Origin: CAAGNP01 sp964611185
GTDB taxonomy: Bacteria; Bacteroidota; Bacteroidia; Bacteroidales; UBA932
Assembly: GCA_964611185.1 (NCBI GenBank)
Contig: CAZSXE010000001.1
Location: 62,001-126,000, forward strand
DNA: 64,000 nucleotides
Direction of reading: 5' to 3'
Positions 1 through 9,419 of this stretch are shown here, one piece after another. A model generated the notes under the pieces. It was not told where the DNA came from. It searched no databases and was given only the letters and a program-made list of their open reading frames with translations. How positions within the stretch are numbered: the first letter of the stretch is position 1; each line of letters begins with the position of its first letter. Both the position numbers and the translations under genes were made by a program.

Positions 1-1919
1 GAAAGTCCATTGGCGGTAGCCGAAACAGTACAATTTCCCCTTTTACTTCCTTTTATTATGCAACTTTGGCCGTCAGAGGCCGGAACGAGTGAGGCTACTT
101 CCGTGTCGGTGCTGTTCCATTGCACTTGTGCGGTATATGGGGCGATTTTCGATAATGAGAGAGTGTGCTCCATCCCTTCATATATTGTTACACTGTTTGA
201 AGAGAAGGATAAAACAGGATTGGAAACAGTGACAGAGCAATTTCTTGAGATGCCGTTGCAGGTAGCTTTAATGGTGGTTTCTCCTGCTTTTATCCCCGAA
301 ATTATCCCGTTGTTTACGGATGCTATGGAATTGTCGGTACTTTCCCATGAAGGTGTCCCTGATGGGTGGGCGGAGTAACTCATAGAGTAAGTTTCACCTT
401 TGTATATGGTAACGGAAGTAGGGGAAATGGTGAACTGTTTGGGTGATACTGTCAGTGCAGATTCTCCTCTGACTTGTGGCTTGTCGGATGCAGATGCGTA
501 TATAATACAATTGCCTTCGGCAAGGGCTGTTACGGCTCCTGCTTCCGATACTTTCGCTATTTGTTCATCGGATGAACTCCAAATTATCTTTTTTGATGTA
601 GAGTTATCAGGGATGATGGATGCGCTAAGAGATTTTGTTTCTCCCAAGAACAATGATAATTCATTAGGGAAAACCGTTATAGATTCGGGCCATACATAGC
701 TGTCCACGGTGATAATGCAGTCGTCATGTAATAGAGTGCCATCTGTTGACTGAGCAGTGATGGTGCAGATTCCGTCTGATACTGCTTTGACTTCTCCTGT
801 GGAAGAAACAGATGCTATATTAATCTCTGATGATGACCACTTTATCACTTTATTCTCTGCATAAGATGGGGTGACTGAAGGGCTGAGCAGGAGGGTCTCT
901 CCGATAGTTTTAAAGGTATGAGAAGAGGGGGATATGGAGATACCTGTTACTAAATATTTAAGATTTGATGTGTCGATTCGCCATGAATCTTCATTTATTC
1001 CGCTTTCACGGGGTGTAATCAATATATCATATTTCGTATTTCTTTGAATATCAAAATTTGAATAATTATTATTTCCGAGATAGAATCTGTAGGGGAGATT
1101 CTCATCATAAGCAGTATTGGATCTGTAATCGATGATTAACTCTACATAAGTACATAAAGATGAATGGATTGACCCTTGAGGAAATGTCTTGCGAGATTGT
1201 TCTATGTTGTCCGAAAGGAGGGTTCCCTGCATATTTTCGAGGGTGTAGAAGCTCACTCCAGTGCTACTGATTTCTGAGAGATCGGAGGCCGATTTAGAAT
1301 CTCCAGAAGGTAAAATTTCAGATATGTTTTCTGCTTTTGATGATGCGAAAAATTTCATTACACAGGGGATGTTTTTCAATGTAACTGATTTTACATTGAA
1401 ATTCGAGATATTCTTCATTTGAGAAGTGTCAAGTTTTATATTTACACTCGAAACGAATCTTTTTAATAATATCTCAATTTCATCTTCTGTTGATAATTTT
1501 TGGAAGGTTTCAGAACGATAACTCATAGGTACTCCTCCGGAGGAATTTGCCATCAGGGTATAATCTGCTATTTGATGCGAATAATTCATTATTCCATCTT
1601 CATTGAAGAGTGATCTGTCTGATGTGATGTTTCCTATATTTGCAATGGCATAAACTCTATACTCTTCATTTTCCCATATCTCCAAATTGATATTGTCTGA
1701 TGTTGTGTATCCACAATCCACCAAAAGACCATTTTGGTTGTAGAGGAAAATATTAATGTCGTTCACCATATTTTCATCTATTTGTATCGATTTTACAGAT
1801 GGATCTGCCTCTATGGAATAATTAATGGGAAAAGATATCTCTACTAAATGTTTTTTATCGCATCCTGCCGCATAGATCAGAATCAAAAATATACTTATTT
1901 TTTTAATAATTTTCATCAT
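1..1919 (-). CDS. Fimbrillin-like lipoprotein with tandem Ig-like Big2 domains, partial
   Basis: The reading frame is open from ATG 1919 to the left edge, about 639 residues with no stop, so the C-terminus lies outside the window. The N-terminus has a signal peptide and lipobox (LIYAAGC), predicting a lipoprotein. Residues 20 to about 300 look like a fimbrillin/Mfa-type domain, with a segment such as VNDINIFLYNQNGLLVDCGY. From about residue 310 there are at least four bacterial Ig-like (Big2) repeats, each with the pattern W(S/N/E)S(S/T)(D/E)...IA(S/K)V and a closing G...T(I/V)...A. It is the last visible gene of the fimbrial operon, 6 bp after the Mfa2-like gene. By analogy with accessory fimbrial genes it is probably a tip or accessory adhesin; the role is inferred. 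Confidence 0.8.
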   Translation of the reverse strand, partial: MMKIIKKISIFLILIYAAGCDKKHLVEISFPINYSIEADPSVKSIQIDENMVNDINIFLYNQNGLLVDCGYTTSDNINLEIWENEEYRVYAIANIGNITSDRSLFNEDGIMNYSHQIADYTLMANSSGGVPMSYRSETFQKLSTEDEIEILLKRFVSSVNIKLDTSQMKNISNFNVKSVTLKNIPCVMKFFASSKAENISEILPSGDSKSASDLSEISSTGVSFYTLENMQGTLLSDNIEQSRKTFPQGSIHSSLCTYVELIIDYRSNTAYDENLPYRFYLGNNNYSNFDIQRNTKYDILITPRESGINEDSWRIDTSNLKYLVTGISISPSSHTFKTIGETLLLSPSVTPSYAENKVIKWSSSEINIASVSSTGEVKAVSDGICTITAQSTDGTLLHDDCIITVDSYVWPESITVFPNELSLFLGETKSLSASIIPDNSTSKKIIWSSSDEQIAKVSEAGAVTALAEGNCIIYASASDKPQVRGESALTVSPKQFTISPTSVTIYKGETYSMSYSAHPSGTPSWESTDNSIASVNNGIISGIKAGETTIKATCNGISRNCSVTVSNPVLSFSSNSVTIYEGMEHTLSLSKIAPYTAQVQWNSTDTEVASLVPASDGQSCIIKGSKRGNCTVSATANGL

Positions 1920-1925
1920 ATATGG

Positions 1926-2738
1926 TTATATTATTATCTCTGTGTGTGTCGTGTTTTGCCAATTTTCTACCGTTACTTTTGCCGACATTGACGAATAGTC
2001 GATGGTTATAAATACATCGCCCATTTTATCTCCGGACATATCTATTCCTACCCTGTTTAATGCCGCTCCCAAAGGAAATTCGGTCACTTTTTCTTCAATT
2101 CCGTTTTCCATTGAGTAAAGATATATGATAAGATCTTCAGGTTTTTTTTGTTTAATTATGTTAAAGTCGTATAGACAATCTGAATATGATTCCCTGTGAC
2201 AGGAATAGATCCCCTCGTATATTTTACCCGAAATATAATACCCTATGGATGAAGATTTTATCTCTAATTTTACACCTTCATCGGCAGATGCTTCCCCTGA
2301 TACTTTTACAAATATTCCCGTATAATATCTCTTCATTTTCACAGTTTCTTTCCCAAATTCATCTGAGGTATCGATTTTCGTACTGAAAAAATATAATTTA
2401 TCGGAAGAGGCTCCTTCAGGGGTAATTATTGAAGGATGTTCCTCATCTTTAATTGTCGAATTATTTATATTTCCCCAGCAATATAAGTGAGTGGCCCCTT
2501 TGGGAACTGCTACTTCGTAGAATTTGGTAAAGTTCTCTCTGCTCAATGTATCGCATAAGAATATATTGTTTTGGCTATCTGCAAGCCAAATATTGACATT
2601 ATCTATTAAAAGCGTATCAATCAGCGAAAAATCTATTGATAAAAAGCATGGGCACTCTATTCTCTCTTCTTTTATGCAGGAAGAATAAATTAATAATGAG
2701 GAAAATATCAATAATATATTACGCTTTGTCATCATCAT
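1926..2738 (-). CDS. FimB/Mfa2-like fimbrial anchor lipoprotein
   Basis: This 270-residue protein has a signal peptide ending in a cysteine (LLIYSSCIKEE), so it is probably lipidated and outer-membrane anchored. The segment just after it, with ECPCFLSIDFSLID and then VNIWLADSQNNIF, fits the FimB/Mfa2 anchor family, whose members hold fimbriae on the cell and limit their length in Porphyromonas. Three consecutive ATG codons are possible starts; the first overlaps the stop of the upstream fimbrillin by one base, indicating translational coupling. Family assignment rests on pattern recognition of a divergent family, so subtype is uncertain. Confidence 0.72.
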   Translation of the reverse strand: MMMTKRNILLIFSSLLIYSSCIKEERIECPCFLSIDFSLIDTLLIDNVNIWLADSQNNIFLCDTLSRENFTKFYEVAVPKGATHLYCWGNINNSTIKDEEHPSIITPEGASSDKLYFFSTKIDTSDEFGKETVKMKRYYTGIFVKVSGEASADEGVKLEIKSSSIGYYISGKIYEGIYSCHRESYSDCLYDFNIIKQKKPEDLIIYLYSMENGIEEKVTEFPLGAALNRVGIDMSGDKMGDVFITIDYSSMSAKVTVENWQNTTHTEIII

Positions 2739-3799
2739 TAAAAATTAATATTGGAAGTGGGGGTCGTGTTCCAGTTTTCAATACTTATATTTGTTTTAAC
2801 ACTACCGAGAGTGAGAGGTTTGTCGGGGTCGGTAGAACCTGGTCTGAATATGGTAACAGAGATTGTATAAACCGTGTTTCTCATTATTCCGTGATGTCCG
2901 TTACTCTCTATATATCCATACCCTTGCTGATTGATATTTATAGGATAATAATATTTTTTGCCGTTTAGAACTCCTTCAATGACAAGTCTTGTAAATTTTT
3001 CGCTGTCAGATTCCGATTCGATGGAATTTTCATAGCAGAAAAAGTAGTGGCTTTGCGTATATCCTGCATCCGAAATTGAAGGGGTAATTTCATCATATAG
3101 CAATCCTGTCTGGGTGCAGCTGTTGATATCCTCTGCCACTGCTTGCGAGAGATTGAGCGTTTTTTGCTGAGGGGCGGCAATCCCTGAATATAATATCTTA
3201 TCTCCCTTTACATTTATAAGATAAATTTTAACATCTGTGATGCTTTGACCTGCATAAGGGGTATTGGCAAAAGAAGTCTTTATTCCGGTTATTCCAATCC
3301 TTGATACAAGTCTTTTTAAGGATACCCCAATATTGGTAGTTAATCCGAGTGTGGTCTTAATATGTCCTGTCATGGTAAACGATGAGATAAATTCCTTGTT
3401 TAAGGATGATATGATATTTCTATAATCGGAAATATTCATTATGCCGGTGTAATCGTCTATATGTGAATTCGCTATCACATATATTTCTTTTTCTCCTGTG
3501 GTGGCAGTCACTTCCAAATTTGTCAAATTACCGAGGTCGTTCCCCGAAAATCTCCTATATGCATCTAATACACCATTATCGGTTCCGTATGTACTTCTAA
3601 AGACGAATACATCAATCGTATTTACTGTATTGTCCTCTATCTGTGTTTGGGAAACTGTCGTTTTGCTTTCAGCTTCTTTTTTTATGGAGAGGTAAAGCGT
3701 TCCTTCCCCTTCGCTTCCATTGTGAATTTTACTGCATGAAGAGAGTGTGCAGATCAGCAGGCAAATAGCCACTGTGATTAAAAATGTAGATTTGTTCAT
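2738..3799 (-). CDS. Fimbrillin (FimA/Mfa1-like) structural subunit, lipoprotein precursor
   Basis: This 353-residue protein has a signal peptide and lipobox (CTLSSCSK). Its first mature segment, GTLYLSIKKEAESKT...VNTIDVFVFRS, and the following EIYVIANSH are typical of the FimA/Mfa1 fimbrillin N-terminal domain, with further beta-rich sequence to the end. In type V (Bacteroidota) pili such precursors are lipidated, exported, trimmed by an arginine-specific protease and polymerised by strand exchange. Multiple Lys/Arg residues occur in the N-terminal region but I cannot name the cleavage site. It lies between the OmpA-like gene (19 bp away) and the anchor gene, the expected place for a shaft subunit. 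Confidence 0.78.
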   Translation of the reverse strand: MNKSTFLITVAICLLICTLSSCSKIHNGSEGEGTLYLSIKKEAESKTTVSQTQIEDNTVNTIDVFVFRSTYGTDNGVLDAYRRFSGNDLGNLTNLEVTATTGEKEIYVIANSHIDDYTGIMNISDYRNIISSLNKEFISSFTMTGHIKTTLGLTTNIGVSLKRLVSRIGITGIKTSFANTPYAGQSITDVKIYLINVKGDKILYSGIAAPQQKTLNLSQAVAEDINSCTQTGLLYDEITPSISDAGYTQSHYFFCYENSIESESDSEKFTRLVIEGVLNGKKYYYPININQQGYGYIESNGHHGIMRNTVYTISVTIFRPGSTDPDKPLTLGSVKTNISIENWNTTPTSNINF

Positions 3800-3818
3800 T
3801 GTTTTGTGATTTTTAAGG

Positions 3819-5729
3819 TTAATAATTGTTTATGTTATACTTTTTTATCAATACTGATATTTCAGGGTCTAAATTTCCTCTATGAATCATCGACTGATCC
3901 TGTTCTATGGAAAAGAGATAGTGTTTTACTGCTTTTTTATCTTTACCCTGTCTCGAATAGAGGATGGCGAGCATATAGTCTCTTTTGGCGCTTTGTGGTA
4001 ATTTTTCAAGGATGGAGAGGGCGGAGGCATTGTAATCAAGACAAGAGTATGCGAGAGCAGTGTTGAAATCGGAGTATGGGCGGAGATATTCGATCGCTTT
4101 TTCATATTCTCTCTTTTCAAGAGCAATTAATCCGTTTCTGTAAATAGTATCTATTTCGGTGGTATGAATAGTGTCCTTAATCATCCCTTTTCTGTGGAGA
4201 TAAAAGTCAAATTTCACTACCCTTAGCAAAGGATACAGATTCACTCTTATGTATGGATAATCGGGTAGTTTCCTTAGTTCTGATTCCCTTTTGTCAAGAT
4301 CTTTTATAGAGAATAATTTAATAATTTCTTTTCGCCTCGATATAACTGTGTCTGAGTCAATTAATTTATATAGACGATCCCATTCTTCCCCTTTTGAGCG
4401 AGTAATCATTCTTATCTCTAACTCTTCTTCTTTAATCTCATTCTCTTCATCTTTGGTTAAATCAATGTTGAACATTGCCCCTGTATCTTTCTTTTTCTCC
4501 ATCTTATAGACATAAATCTGCTTTGAATAGTAGCGATTTATCGATTCAGCCCTTTTTCGTGCAAGCTCCTCATTGGATTGCACACTTCCTTCCGGAGAGC
4601 ATGAGGCAGAAATAATTATAGAATCGAGGTCAAATTCCTTATTTTCAAGTATTTCTACAATATTGTCGCTGATTCTTTTTATCTCTTCTTTGTTATGACT
4701 GATGGTATCGGATATTTCGTCGTCTCCGACATTAAAAGAGATGTATGCCGCAGTATTGGCTTGTGCTGTTCGCTCGATTATCTTTTCCACATATTTTGTC
4801 TTTTGCTCTGTAAATGATGATAATGAAGAGATATAAAAAGTTAGTGGGGTGGTAGAGGGCATTTTATAAAGCATCTTTCCTCCCATCAAGATTTTACCAT
4901 TAAGTACCATCTCTATTTTTCTGAGTTTGGGCCTTGTGGCAATGGTCTGTATGTACCTGTATATGATGCTTTTATCTGCTTTGGAGACAGAATCCTTCTT
5001 TATATTCTCTACATCAATGGGGATAGTTATGTATTTTTTGTATTTTTTATCTCTATCTCTTTTCCTTTTTTCGTTTATTCTTTTTAATGTTTTTTTAGTA
5101 TAATAATCTGATATTTGACTCTCAGTTACTTTCTTAGGATATGGATTTCTCTCTTTGAATATATTTAATAATCTCATATACATCAGATTATCGGGATCTG
5201 TGATAATGTTAGACAGGTATTTTTGGTATTTATTATATCCGTCTAACTGGTTTTGTCTGTATTGGGTTCCTGTGATTATAAAATCTTCCATCTTCAGCGT
5301 ATCTCCCATTATGAAAAACCGGGGAGTCAATCTTACTTGCCATTTTTCGTCAAGCATTGATTCGGGTACATTAATATCGAACTCAAGAGTAACCTCTCCA
5401 TTTCTTTCGGCAACATTCCTGAATCTCGCTGTTACTACCGCAGCGGTGATCTTCTCAGTAGCGACCATTTCCCCTGTTTCTTCATCTTTAACGGCTTTCA
5501 TAAGAATTACGGAATTCCCTTGAAGATCTTCAACTACAAGTGTATCTGAATCGGAGATTTCATTCTCTGAAATGGCAATATTTGCTACTTCATCCTCCGA
5601 GGGGATTGAGGTCCGAGCAGCTACCATGGTTTCCCTTATTATTCTAATTTTATTATGCGTACCGCAATGCGATAGAAGCACTATTGCACAGAGTGGTAAT
5701 ATTATTTTTAATATCTTCATTATAAGCAT
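3819..5729 (-). CDS. OmpA-like/TPR lipoprotein of the fimbrial operon (DUF3868-like N-terminus)
   Basis: This 636-residue protein has an N-terminal signal sequence with a cysteine (VLLSHCGTH), although His at -1 makes the lipobox atypical. The N-terminal half is beta-rich and basic, resembling the DUF3868 region found in fimbrial operons. About residues 345-425 look like an OmpA C-terminal, peptidoglycan-binding domain (SASCSPEGSVQSNEELARKR). The last ~110 residues resemble TPR repeats (ALEKREYEKAIEYLRPY). Such proteins, paired with DUF3575, start many Bacteroidota fimbrial operons and probably tie the assembly site to the wall. ATG 5729 begins one base after the DUF3575 stop; an alternative ATG lies at 5720. 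Confidence 0.75.
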   Translation of the reverse strand: MLIMKILKIILPLCAIVLLSHCGTHNKIRIIRETMVAARTSIPSEDEVANIAISENEISDSDTLVVEDLQGNSVILMKAVKDEETGEMVATEKITAAVVTARFRNVAERNGEVTLEFDINVPESMLDEKWQVRLTPRFFIMGDTLKMEDFIITGTQYRQNQLDGYNKYQKYLSNIITDPDNLMYMRLLNIFKERNPYPKKVTESQISDYYTKKTLKRINEKRKRDRDKKYKKYITIPIDVENIKKDSVSKADKSIIYRYIQTIATRPKLRKIEMVLNGKILMGGKMLYKMPSTTPLTFYISSLSSFTEQKTKYVEKIIERTAQANTAAYISFNVGDDEISDTISHNKEEIKRISDNIVEILENKEFDLDSIIISASCSPEGSVQSNEELARKRAESINRYYSKQIYVYKMEKKKDTGAMFNIDLTKDEENEIKEEELEIRMITRSKGEEWDRLYKLIDSDTVISRRKEIIKLFSIKDLDKRESELRKLPDYPYIRVNLYPLLRVVKFDFYLHRKGMIKDTIHTTEIDTIYRNGLIALEKREYEKAIEYLRPYSDFNTALAYSCLDYNASALSILEKLPQSAKRDYMLAILYSRQGKDKKAVKHYLFSIEQDQSMIHRGNLDPEISVLIKKYNINNY

Positions 5730-5730
5730 C

Positions 5731-6297
5731 TTAAAAGGTAAATACCATATTTATCATGGCATCGTTAGGGGAGATGAAGAATTTTTTTCCGCTATCGATT
5801 ATCCTTCCGCATCGCGGGCATGCATATTTCACAAATTTTTCACCTCCGGACCACACTCCTAATCCGAATTCTATATTGAACCACGAGGTGACAAGAAGTG
5901 AATAACCGAAATTAATTCCCAAACCGAGGGCATCTCCTTCTCGTGTCAGTTTATTAATAATACCCCCTTGATTATACCTGCTATATTGCATTTTTGCTTC
6001 ATAAAAAAAGCCGGAAAAGACATAGAAAGGCCAGAATCTCGCGCCGGCTGAGACGGTTAACTGCTTGTTTTGTAGCTGATTATCCATTCCTTTATTGTAT
6101 GTAAACGGATTATATTTTCCTGAAACAGAGACACTCCAATTTCTGTCCAACGCTATCCCCATTTCTGCATTAATCGTGAGAAAATTCACATAGCCGAGCC
6201 CGTTAGTGGCCAAAGAGATTTTTTGGGAATAAGATGGGGCAGCGGAAAATATTATTAAAATGAGTGATGCCGCCAAATGTTTTGCTTTCTTGTCCAT
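5731..6297 (-). CDS. DUF3575-family outer-membrane beta-barrel protein
   Basis: This 188-residue protein has a cleavable signal peptide (AAPSYSQ) followed by alternating hydrophobic/polar strands rich in Tyr, Phe and Trp, with a C-terminal Phe, as in small outer-membrane barrels. Size, the FLTINAEMGIALDRNWSV segment and the position as first gene of a fimbrial operon fit DUF3575. An unusual insertion near the C-terminus holds a CPRCG pair (YACPRCGRIIDSGKKFF), possibly a metal-binding or disulphide loop. It is followed one base later by the OmpA-like gene. Confidence 0.78.
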   Translation of the reverse strand: MDKKAKHLAASLILIIFSAAPSYSQKISLATNGLGYVNFLTINAEMGIALDRNWSVSVSGKYNPFTYNKGMDNQLQNKQLTVSAGARFWPFYVFSGFFYEAKMQYSRYNQGGIINKLTREGDALGLGINFGYSLLVTSWFNIEFGLGVWSGGEKFVKYACPRCGRIIDSGKKFFISPNDAMINMVFTF

Positions 6298-6663
6298 ATC
6301 ATAATTAGTTTTTGATCAGGACACAAAGAAATAACATTTTTTACCCCAAAAATTACCGTTTTGTCCGAATTTTCAGTTGGAAAAAAAATAGACTGATTTA
6401 TAAAAAAATCGAATAGTTATTTAAAAAAAATAATCGATGATTATTAAAATAATGTCTTTACAAAATATTTACTTTTTCTGAAATTTGTATTAAAAAATAC
6501 CATATAAAAAATAAATTGAACAATTCGCAAGAAATTTTGTTTATATATATAGTATAATTGATAATTAAATGATATTTTTGCATAAAATAATCAATTTAAA
6601 CTGTCACAAAACATCATTTATTTCTTTAATTATCGCTTTTTGTTTGATATAATATTTATAGTT
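6298..6663. promoter_or_regulatory. AT-rich divergent intergenic region between fimbrial and caspase operons
   Basis: This 366-bp gap has no gene on either strand and is extremely AT-rich, with A and T runs over roughly 6370-6600. It must hold promoters for the minus fimbrial operon and the plus caspase operon. On the minus strand a near-match to the -7 box lies at 6331-6324 (TTTCTTTG), 26 bp from the DUF3575 start. On the plus strand an exact -7 match lies at 6573-6580. Neither has a clear -33 TTTG at 19-21 bp, which suggests an activator or an extended AT-rich regulator-binding region. I see no invertible repeat that would indicate phase variation. Confidence 0.55.
6573..6580 (+). promoter_or_regulatory. 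Candidate -7 promoter element (TATTTTTG) for the caspase operon
   Basis: TATTTTTG matches the Bacteroidota -7 consensus TAnnTTTG exactly and lies 83 bp before ATG 6664. No -33 TTTG sits at the usual spacing, and the surrounding DNA is so AT-rich that a chance match is possible. Confidence 0.35.
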
Positions 6664-8511
6664 ATGAAAAACATATTTAAACTCATTTTATTACCATTGT
6701 GTTTTCTCTCTATTTCACAAGTATTGCTCTGTCAATCGCTGAGAACTCGTGTTATCAAGTTTGATATAAATACTTTCGGTAAAGAGACCACTCAAGTAGC
6801 CGCCATTAATCAAGATGAACTTGAAATATTCATGTTCCCAAATCTGAATGTGAATGTGAATTTCAGTGATGCCAACAACGACGGCATTCTCGAAGCCCTT
6901 GAAGCGGGTGATATCACTATTGAAGTATATAATTCCGGCGGTAAAGCCGATACTGTGGAAGTGCTTATTAATCCCGTCAGAGAGATTAATGGTCTTGTTA
7001 TGAATGATACATACTTCAATACATCAATAGGGAGCGAAGAAAAGAAAATTTTCAACATCCCTATAAAAGCTACGATAGATATCCCTACTGACTCAGTCCT
7101 TTTAAATATCTCCGTAAAGGAAAATATTGGCGGTTTTGATGCTGTTGCTCAGCTTCAGATGAGTACTTACGAATTTCAGGGTGCCAATTTAAAGATAGTC
7201 GGGGTGAGAATTGTCGATTCCGGTAAGAATTTGAGGCCTGTAAAAGCAGACGGAATGATGCAGAAAGGGGAGACTGTAATGGCTTATGTGACTATCCAAA
7301 ATGTGGGTCAGGGTGTAGCCGAAGATGTTAATTACTCTATAAAGACGACAGATCCCAATGCATTTCTTCTACTTGACAGAGGACCTACCAAGGAAATTGA
7401 TGGTAAAATAAAAAATTTGCTTTTGGGTGAAAGTATAGAGATACCGGTAAGGCTAAGTACCAATTATCGTTATCAGCACATCGGAGATTATCTCCCGTTC
7501 GTCCTTTCTATGTCAGAAAAGTTTCACAGAGGAGATATTATAGCTGAAAATCTCCCCATCCCGTATAATCAAGCCCCTGAAAAGGCAAAACTAATCACGG
7601 TAGTGCCCGATTTGAATAAGTTTAATTCTCTTAAAAAGACTCAGCTGTTTTCTGAAAGCGACAAATTCTCCTCTAATATCAAGTTTAAAGATATTACCTC
7701 CGCACCTCTCGGAGCAGAACTTTATCCCAACGCTATCGCTGTGGTTATAGGTGCCGGTACCAATTCAAATAATATCCCTCCTGCCCCTTATGCAGCCAAC
7801 GATGCCGTAATTATGGAGCAGTATTTTAGAAATACTATGGGTATTCACAATATTATGACAGTTACCGATGCCGAGGTTACTCGTTCTAAGCTCCTTGATA
7901 TTTTCAATCCCAACGGAGACCTATCGAGATATGTCCTTCCGGACAGTACAGATGTATTTGTTTATTATTCAGGACACGGAATTCCGGATAAAGATGATGA
8001 CGGAAATCTTGATGTATATCTTATCCCCGATGATTGCAGAAAAGATATGCTTAGAGAGAGGGGTTACAGCTTGAACAAAATGTATGCAAATCTGAATGAT
8101 CTTAAAGCCAAATCTGTAACTGTTATCCTCGATGCCTGTTTTTCCGGTTCATCCAAGCAGAGTTCCTCTTTGTCGGGAGAGTCTATAAGTAACATGAAAG
8201 GTGTAGAGATAGAGATAGAAGATCTCGCTGAAAAGCCATGGATGGATAATCCCAATTTCAGAGTAATGACTTCTTCAAGCGGGGATCAGACTTCTCTTGC
8301 TTTTGATAAATCGCAGTCAGGCTTGTTTACCTATTATTTGGCACTTGGAATGCAAGGAGATGCCGATTCTAACAAGGATAAAAAAATAACGGTAGAAGAG
8401 CTCAATGAATATGTCTCTGCTCAGGTTTCTAAAGCAGCAAAGCAGATAAGAGATGGAAACCAGACTCCTCAGCTTCTTGGTAACGGTAACTTGGTAATAG
8501 TTCAATTCTAA
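6664..8511 (+). CDS. Exported caspase-like (peptidase C14) protein with Ig/CARDB-like domains
   Basis: This 615-residue protein has a signal peptide (FLSISQVLLCQS). A TTG 24 bp upstream would only lengthen the hydrophobic leader, so ATG 6664 is chosen. Residues ~50-330 are beta-rich with CARDB-like Ig segments (ITIEVYNSGGKADTVEVLIN; VTIQNVGQGVAEDVNY). The C-terminal ~250 residues form a caspase domain with both catalytic residues: His438 in YYSGHG and Cys492 in LDACFSGSS. An EF-hand-like DSNKDKKITVEEL segment near residue 567 may bind calcium, which many metacaspases require. Bacterial caspase-like proteases are often cytosolic; this one is secreted. It leads an operon with adhesin-like lipoproteins and shares one base with the next gene. 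Its substrate is unknown. Confidence 0.85.
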   Translation: MKNIFKLILLPLCFLSISQVLLCQSLRTRVIKFDINTFGKETTQVAAINQDELEIFMFPNLNVNVNFSDANNDGILEALEAGDITIEVYNSGGKADTVEVLINPVREINGLVMNDTYFNTSIGSEEKKIFNIPIKATIDIPTDSVLLNISVKENIGGFDAVAQLQMSTYEFQGANLKIVGVRIVDSGKNLRPVKADGMMQKGETVMAYVTIQNVGQGVAEDVNYSIKTTDPNAFLLLDRGPTKEIDGKIKNLLLGESIEIPVRLSTNYRYQHIGDYLPFVLSMSEKFHRGDIIAENLPIPYNQAPEKAKLITVVPDLNKFNSLKKTQLFSESDKFSSNIKFKDITSAPLGAELYPNAIAVVIGAGTNSNNIPPAPYAANDAVIMEQYFRNTMGIHNIMTVTDAEVTRSKLLDIFNPNGDLSRYVLPDSTDVFVYYSGHGIPDKDDDGNLDVYLIPDDCRKDMLRERGYSLNKMYANLNDLKAKSVTVILDACFSGSSKQSSSLSGESISNMKGVEIEIEDLAEKPWMDNPNFRVMTSSSGDQTSLAFDKSQSGLFTYYLALGMQGDADSNKDKKITVEELNEYVSAQVSKAAKQIRDGNQTPQLLGNGNLVIVQF

Positions 8512-9404
8512 TGAAAAAAATATTAATTCCCTTATTTATTTTAATATCTGTTTCTCTTTTCGCTCAGCCTGATAAAGTGGTTTTCAAGGGTGAACCAAAG
8601 GTGGGTGTAGGTAAACAGGGCATCCAGATAGAGTATGAAATATTGTTGCCCGAAGGGATGAAATGGTGCGATATAGCTCTCTTTTTAAGTACGGATGGAG
8701 GACAATCTTTTGTAAAAGAGCCTCTTAGAGCTGTATATTTCGATATTGGCCATATTACTTCTTCGGGGGTAAAAAGAGCTTTATGGATTCCCTATCAGGA
8801 GAGGAGTGTTCTTGATGGGAAAGGTACAGATCTTACCTTTGAATTGAGAGTGATAAAAACTGCAAAAATGAAGAAACAATCATCTTCAATCGCTTCCAAT
8901 TCTGTTTCTGCCTCCGAAATGAAAGTCACTACCCCTAAAAAAGGGGGATTTCTCATCGCTGCAAATTTAGGATTGTATCCTCAATTATCTTATGGTGGGA
9001 TGATCGGATGGTCAAAAGGTGCCGGATTATATGCTAAATTCAGAAGTGACTTCTCCAAATTGGAAGAGACACAATATGAATGTATGAGCGATGGCACCGC
9101 TGACGGTGGATATATTTGGCCTTCAGGCGTGGTGCAGAAATATAGAATGTCCGTAACTGGAGGATTAATGATCAGGGCTGCCAAATGGCTATATTTCTAT
9201 ATAGGAGCCGGATATGGTAATAGAGCTGTCTCTTGGAGAGATGTAGATGGTAACTGGGCCTCCGTCACAGATCTTTCATTCAAAGGGGTAGCAGTGGATG
9301 CCGGAGCTGTTTTGAGATTCGGAAAGTTCGCTATAACAGTGGGGGCAAACAATACTCAGTTTAAATATACAGAATTAGAAGCTGGAATAGGTCTAATGTT
9401 TTAA
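8511..9404 (+). CDS. Outer-membrane protein with N-terminal Ig-like domain and small barrel
   Basis: This 297-residue protein has a signal peptide (SVSLFAQ). Residues ~20-125 contain LFLSTDGGQSFVKEPLRAVYFDIG and a following WIPY segment, a layout seen in Bacteroidota exported proteins with an Ig-like domain. After a Ser-rich linker, residues ~140-297 alternate Gly/Tyr/Phe in strand-like segments (GGFLIAANLGLYPQLSYGGM...FAITVGANNTQFKYTELEAGIGLMF) ending in Phe, as in an 8-stranded barrel. The start ATG overlaps the caspase stop (TAATG), so the two are translationally coupled. No specific function is recognised; surface exposure is inferred. Confidence 0.65.
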   Translation: MKKILIPLFILISVSLFAQPDKVVFKGEPKVGVGKQGIQIEYEILLPEGMKWCDIALFLSTDGGQSFVKEPLRAVYFDIGHITSSGVKRALWIPYQERSVLDGKGTDLTFELRVIKTAKMKKQSSSIASNSVSASEMKVTTPKKGGFLIAANLGLYPQLSYGGMIGWSKGAGLYAKFRSDFSKLEETQYECMSDGTADGGYIWPSGVVQKYRMSVTGGLMIRAAKWLYFYIGAGYGNRAVSWRDVDGNWASVTDLSFKGVAVDAGAVLRFGKFAITVGANNTQFKYTELEAGIGLMF

Positions 9405-9405
9405 T

Positions 9406-9412
9406 AAGGAGG
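9406..9412 (+). promoter_or_regulatory. Strong Shine-Dalgarno (AAGGAGG) before the first LRR lipoprotein
   Basis: AAGGAGG lies 7 bp before ATG 9420. Such a full anti-SD match is uncommon in Bacteroidota, where most genes here have none, and it supports both the start choice and high translation of this gene. Confidence 0.7.
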
Positions 9413-9419
9413 ATTTGAT

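Noticed and set aside
2186..3180. Short plus- and minus-strand open frames within the fimbrial genes
   Set aside because: They are shadows in other frames of the fimbrillin and anchor genes, with no own start signals or domain patterns.
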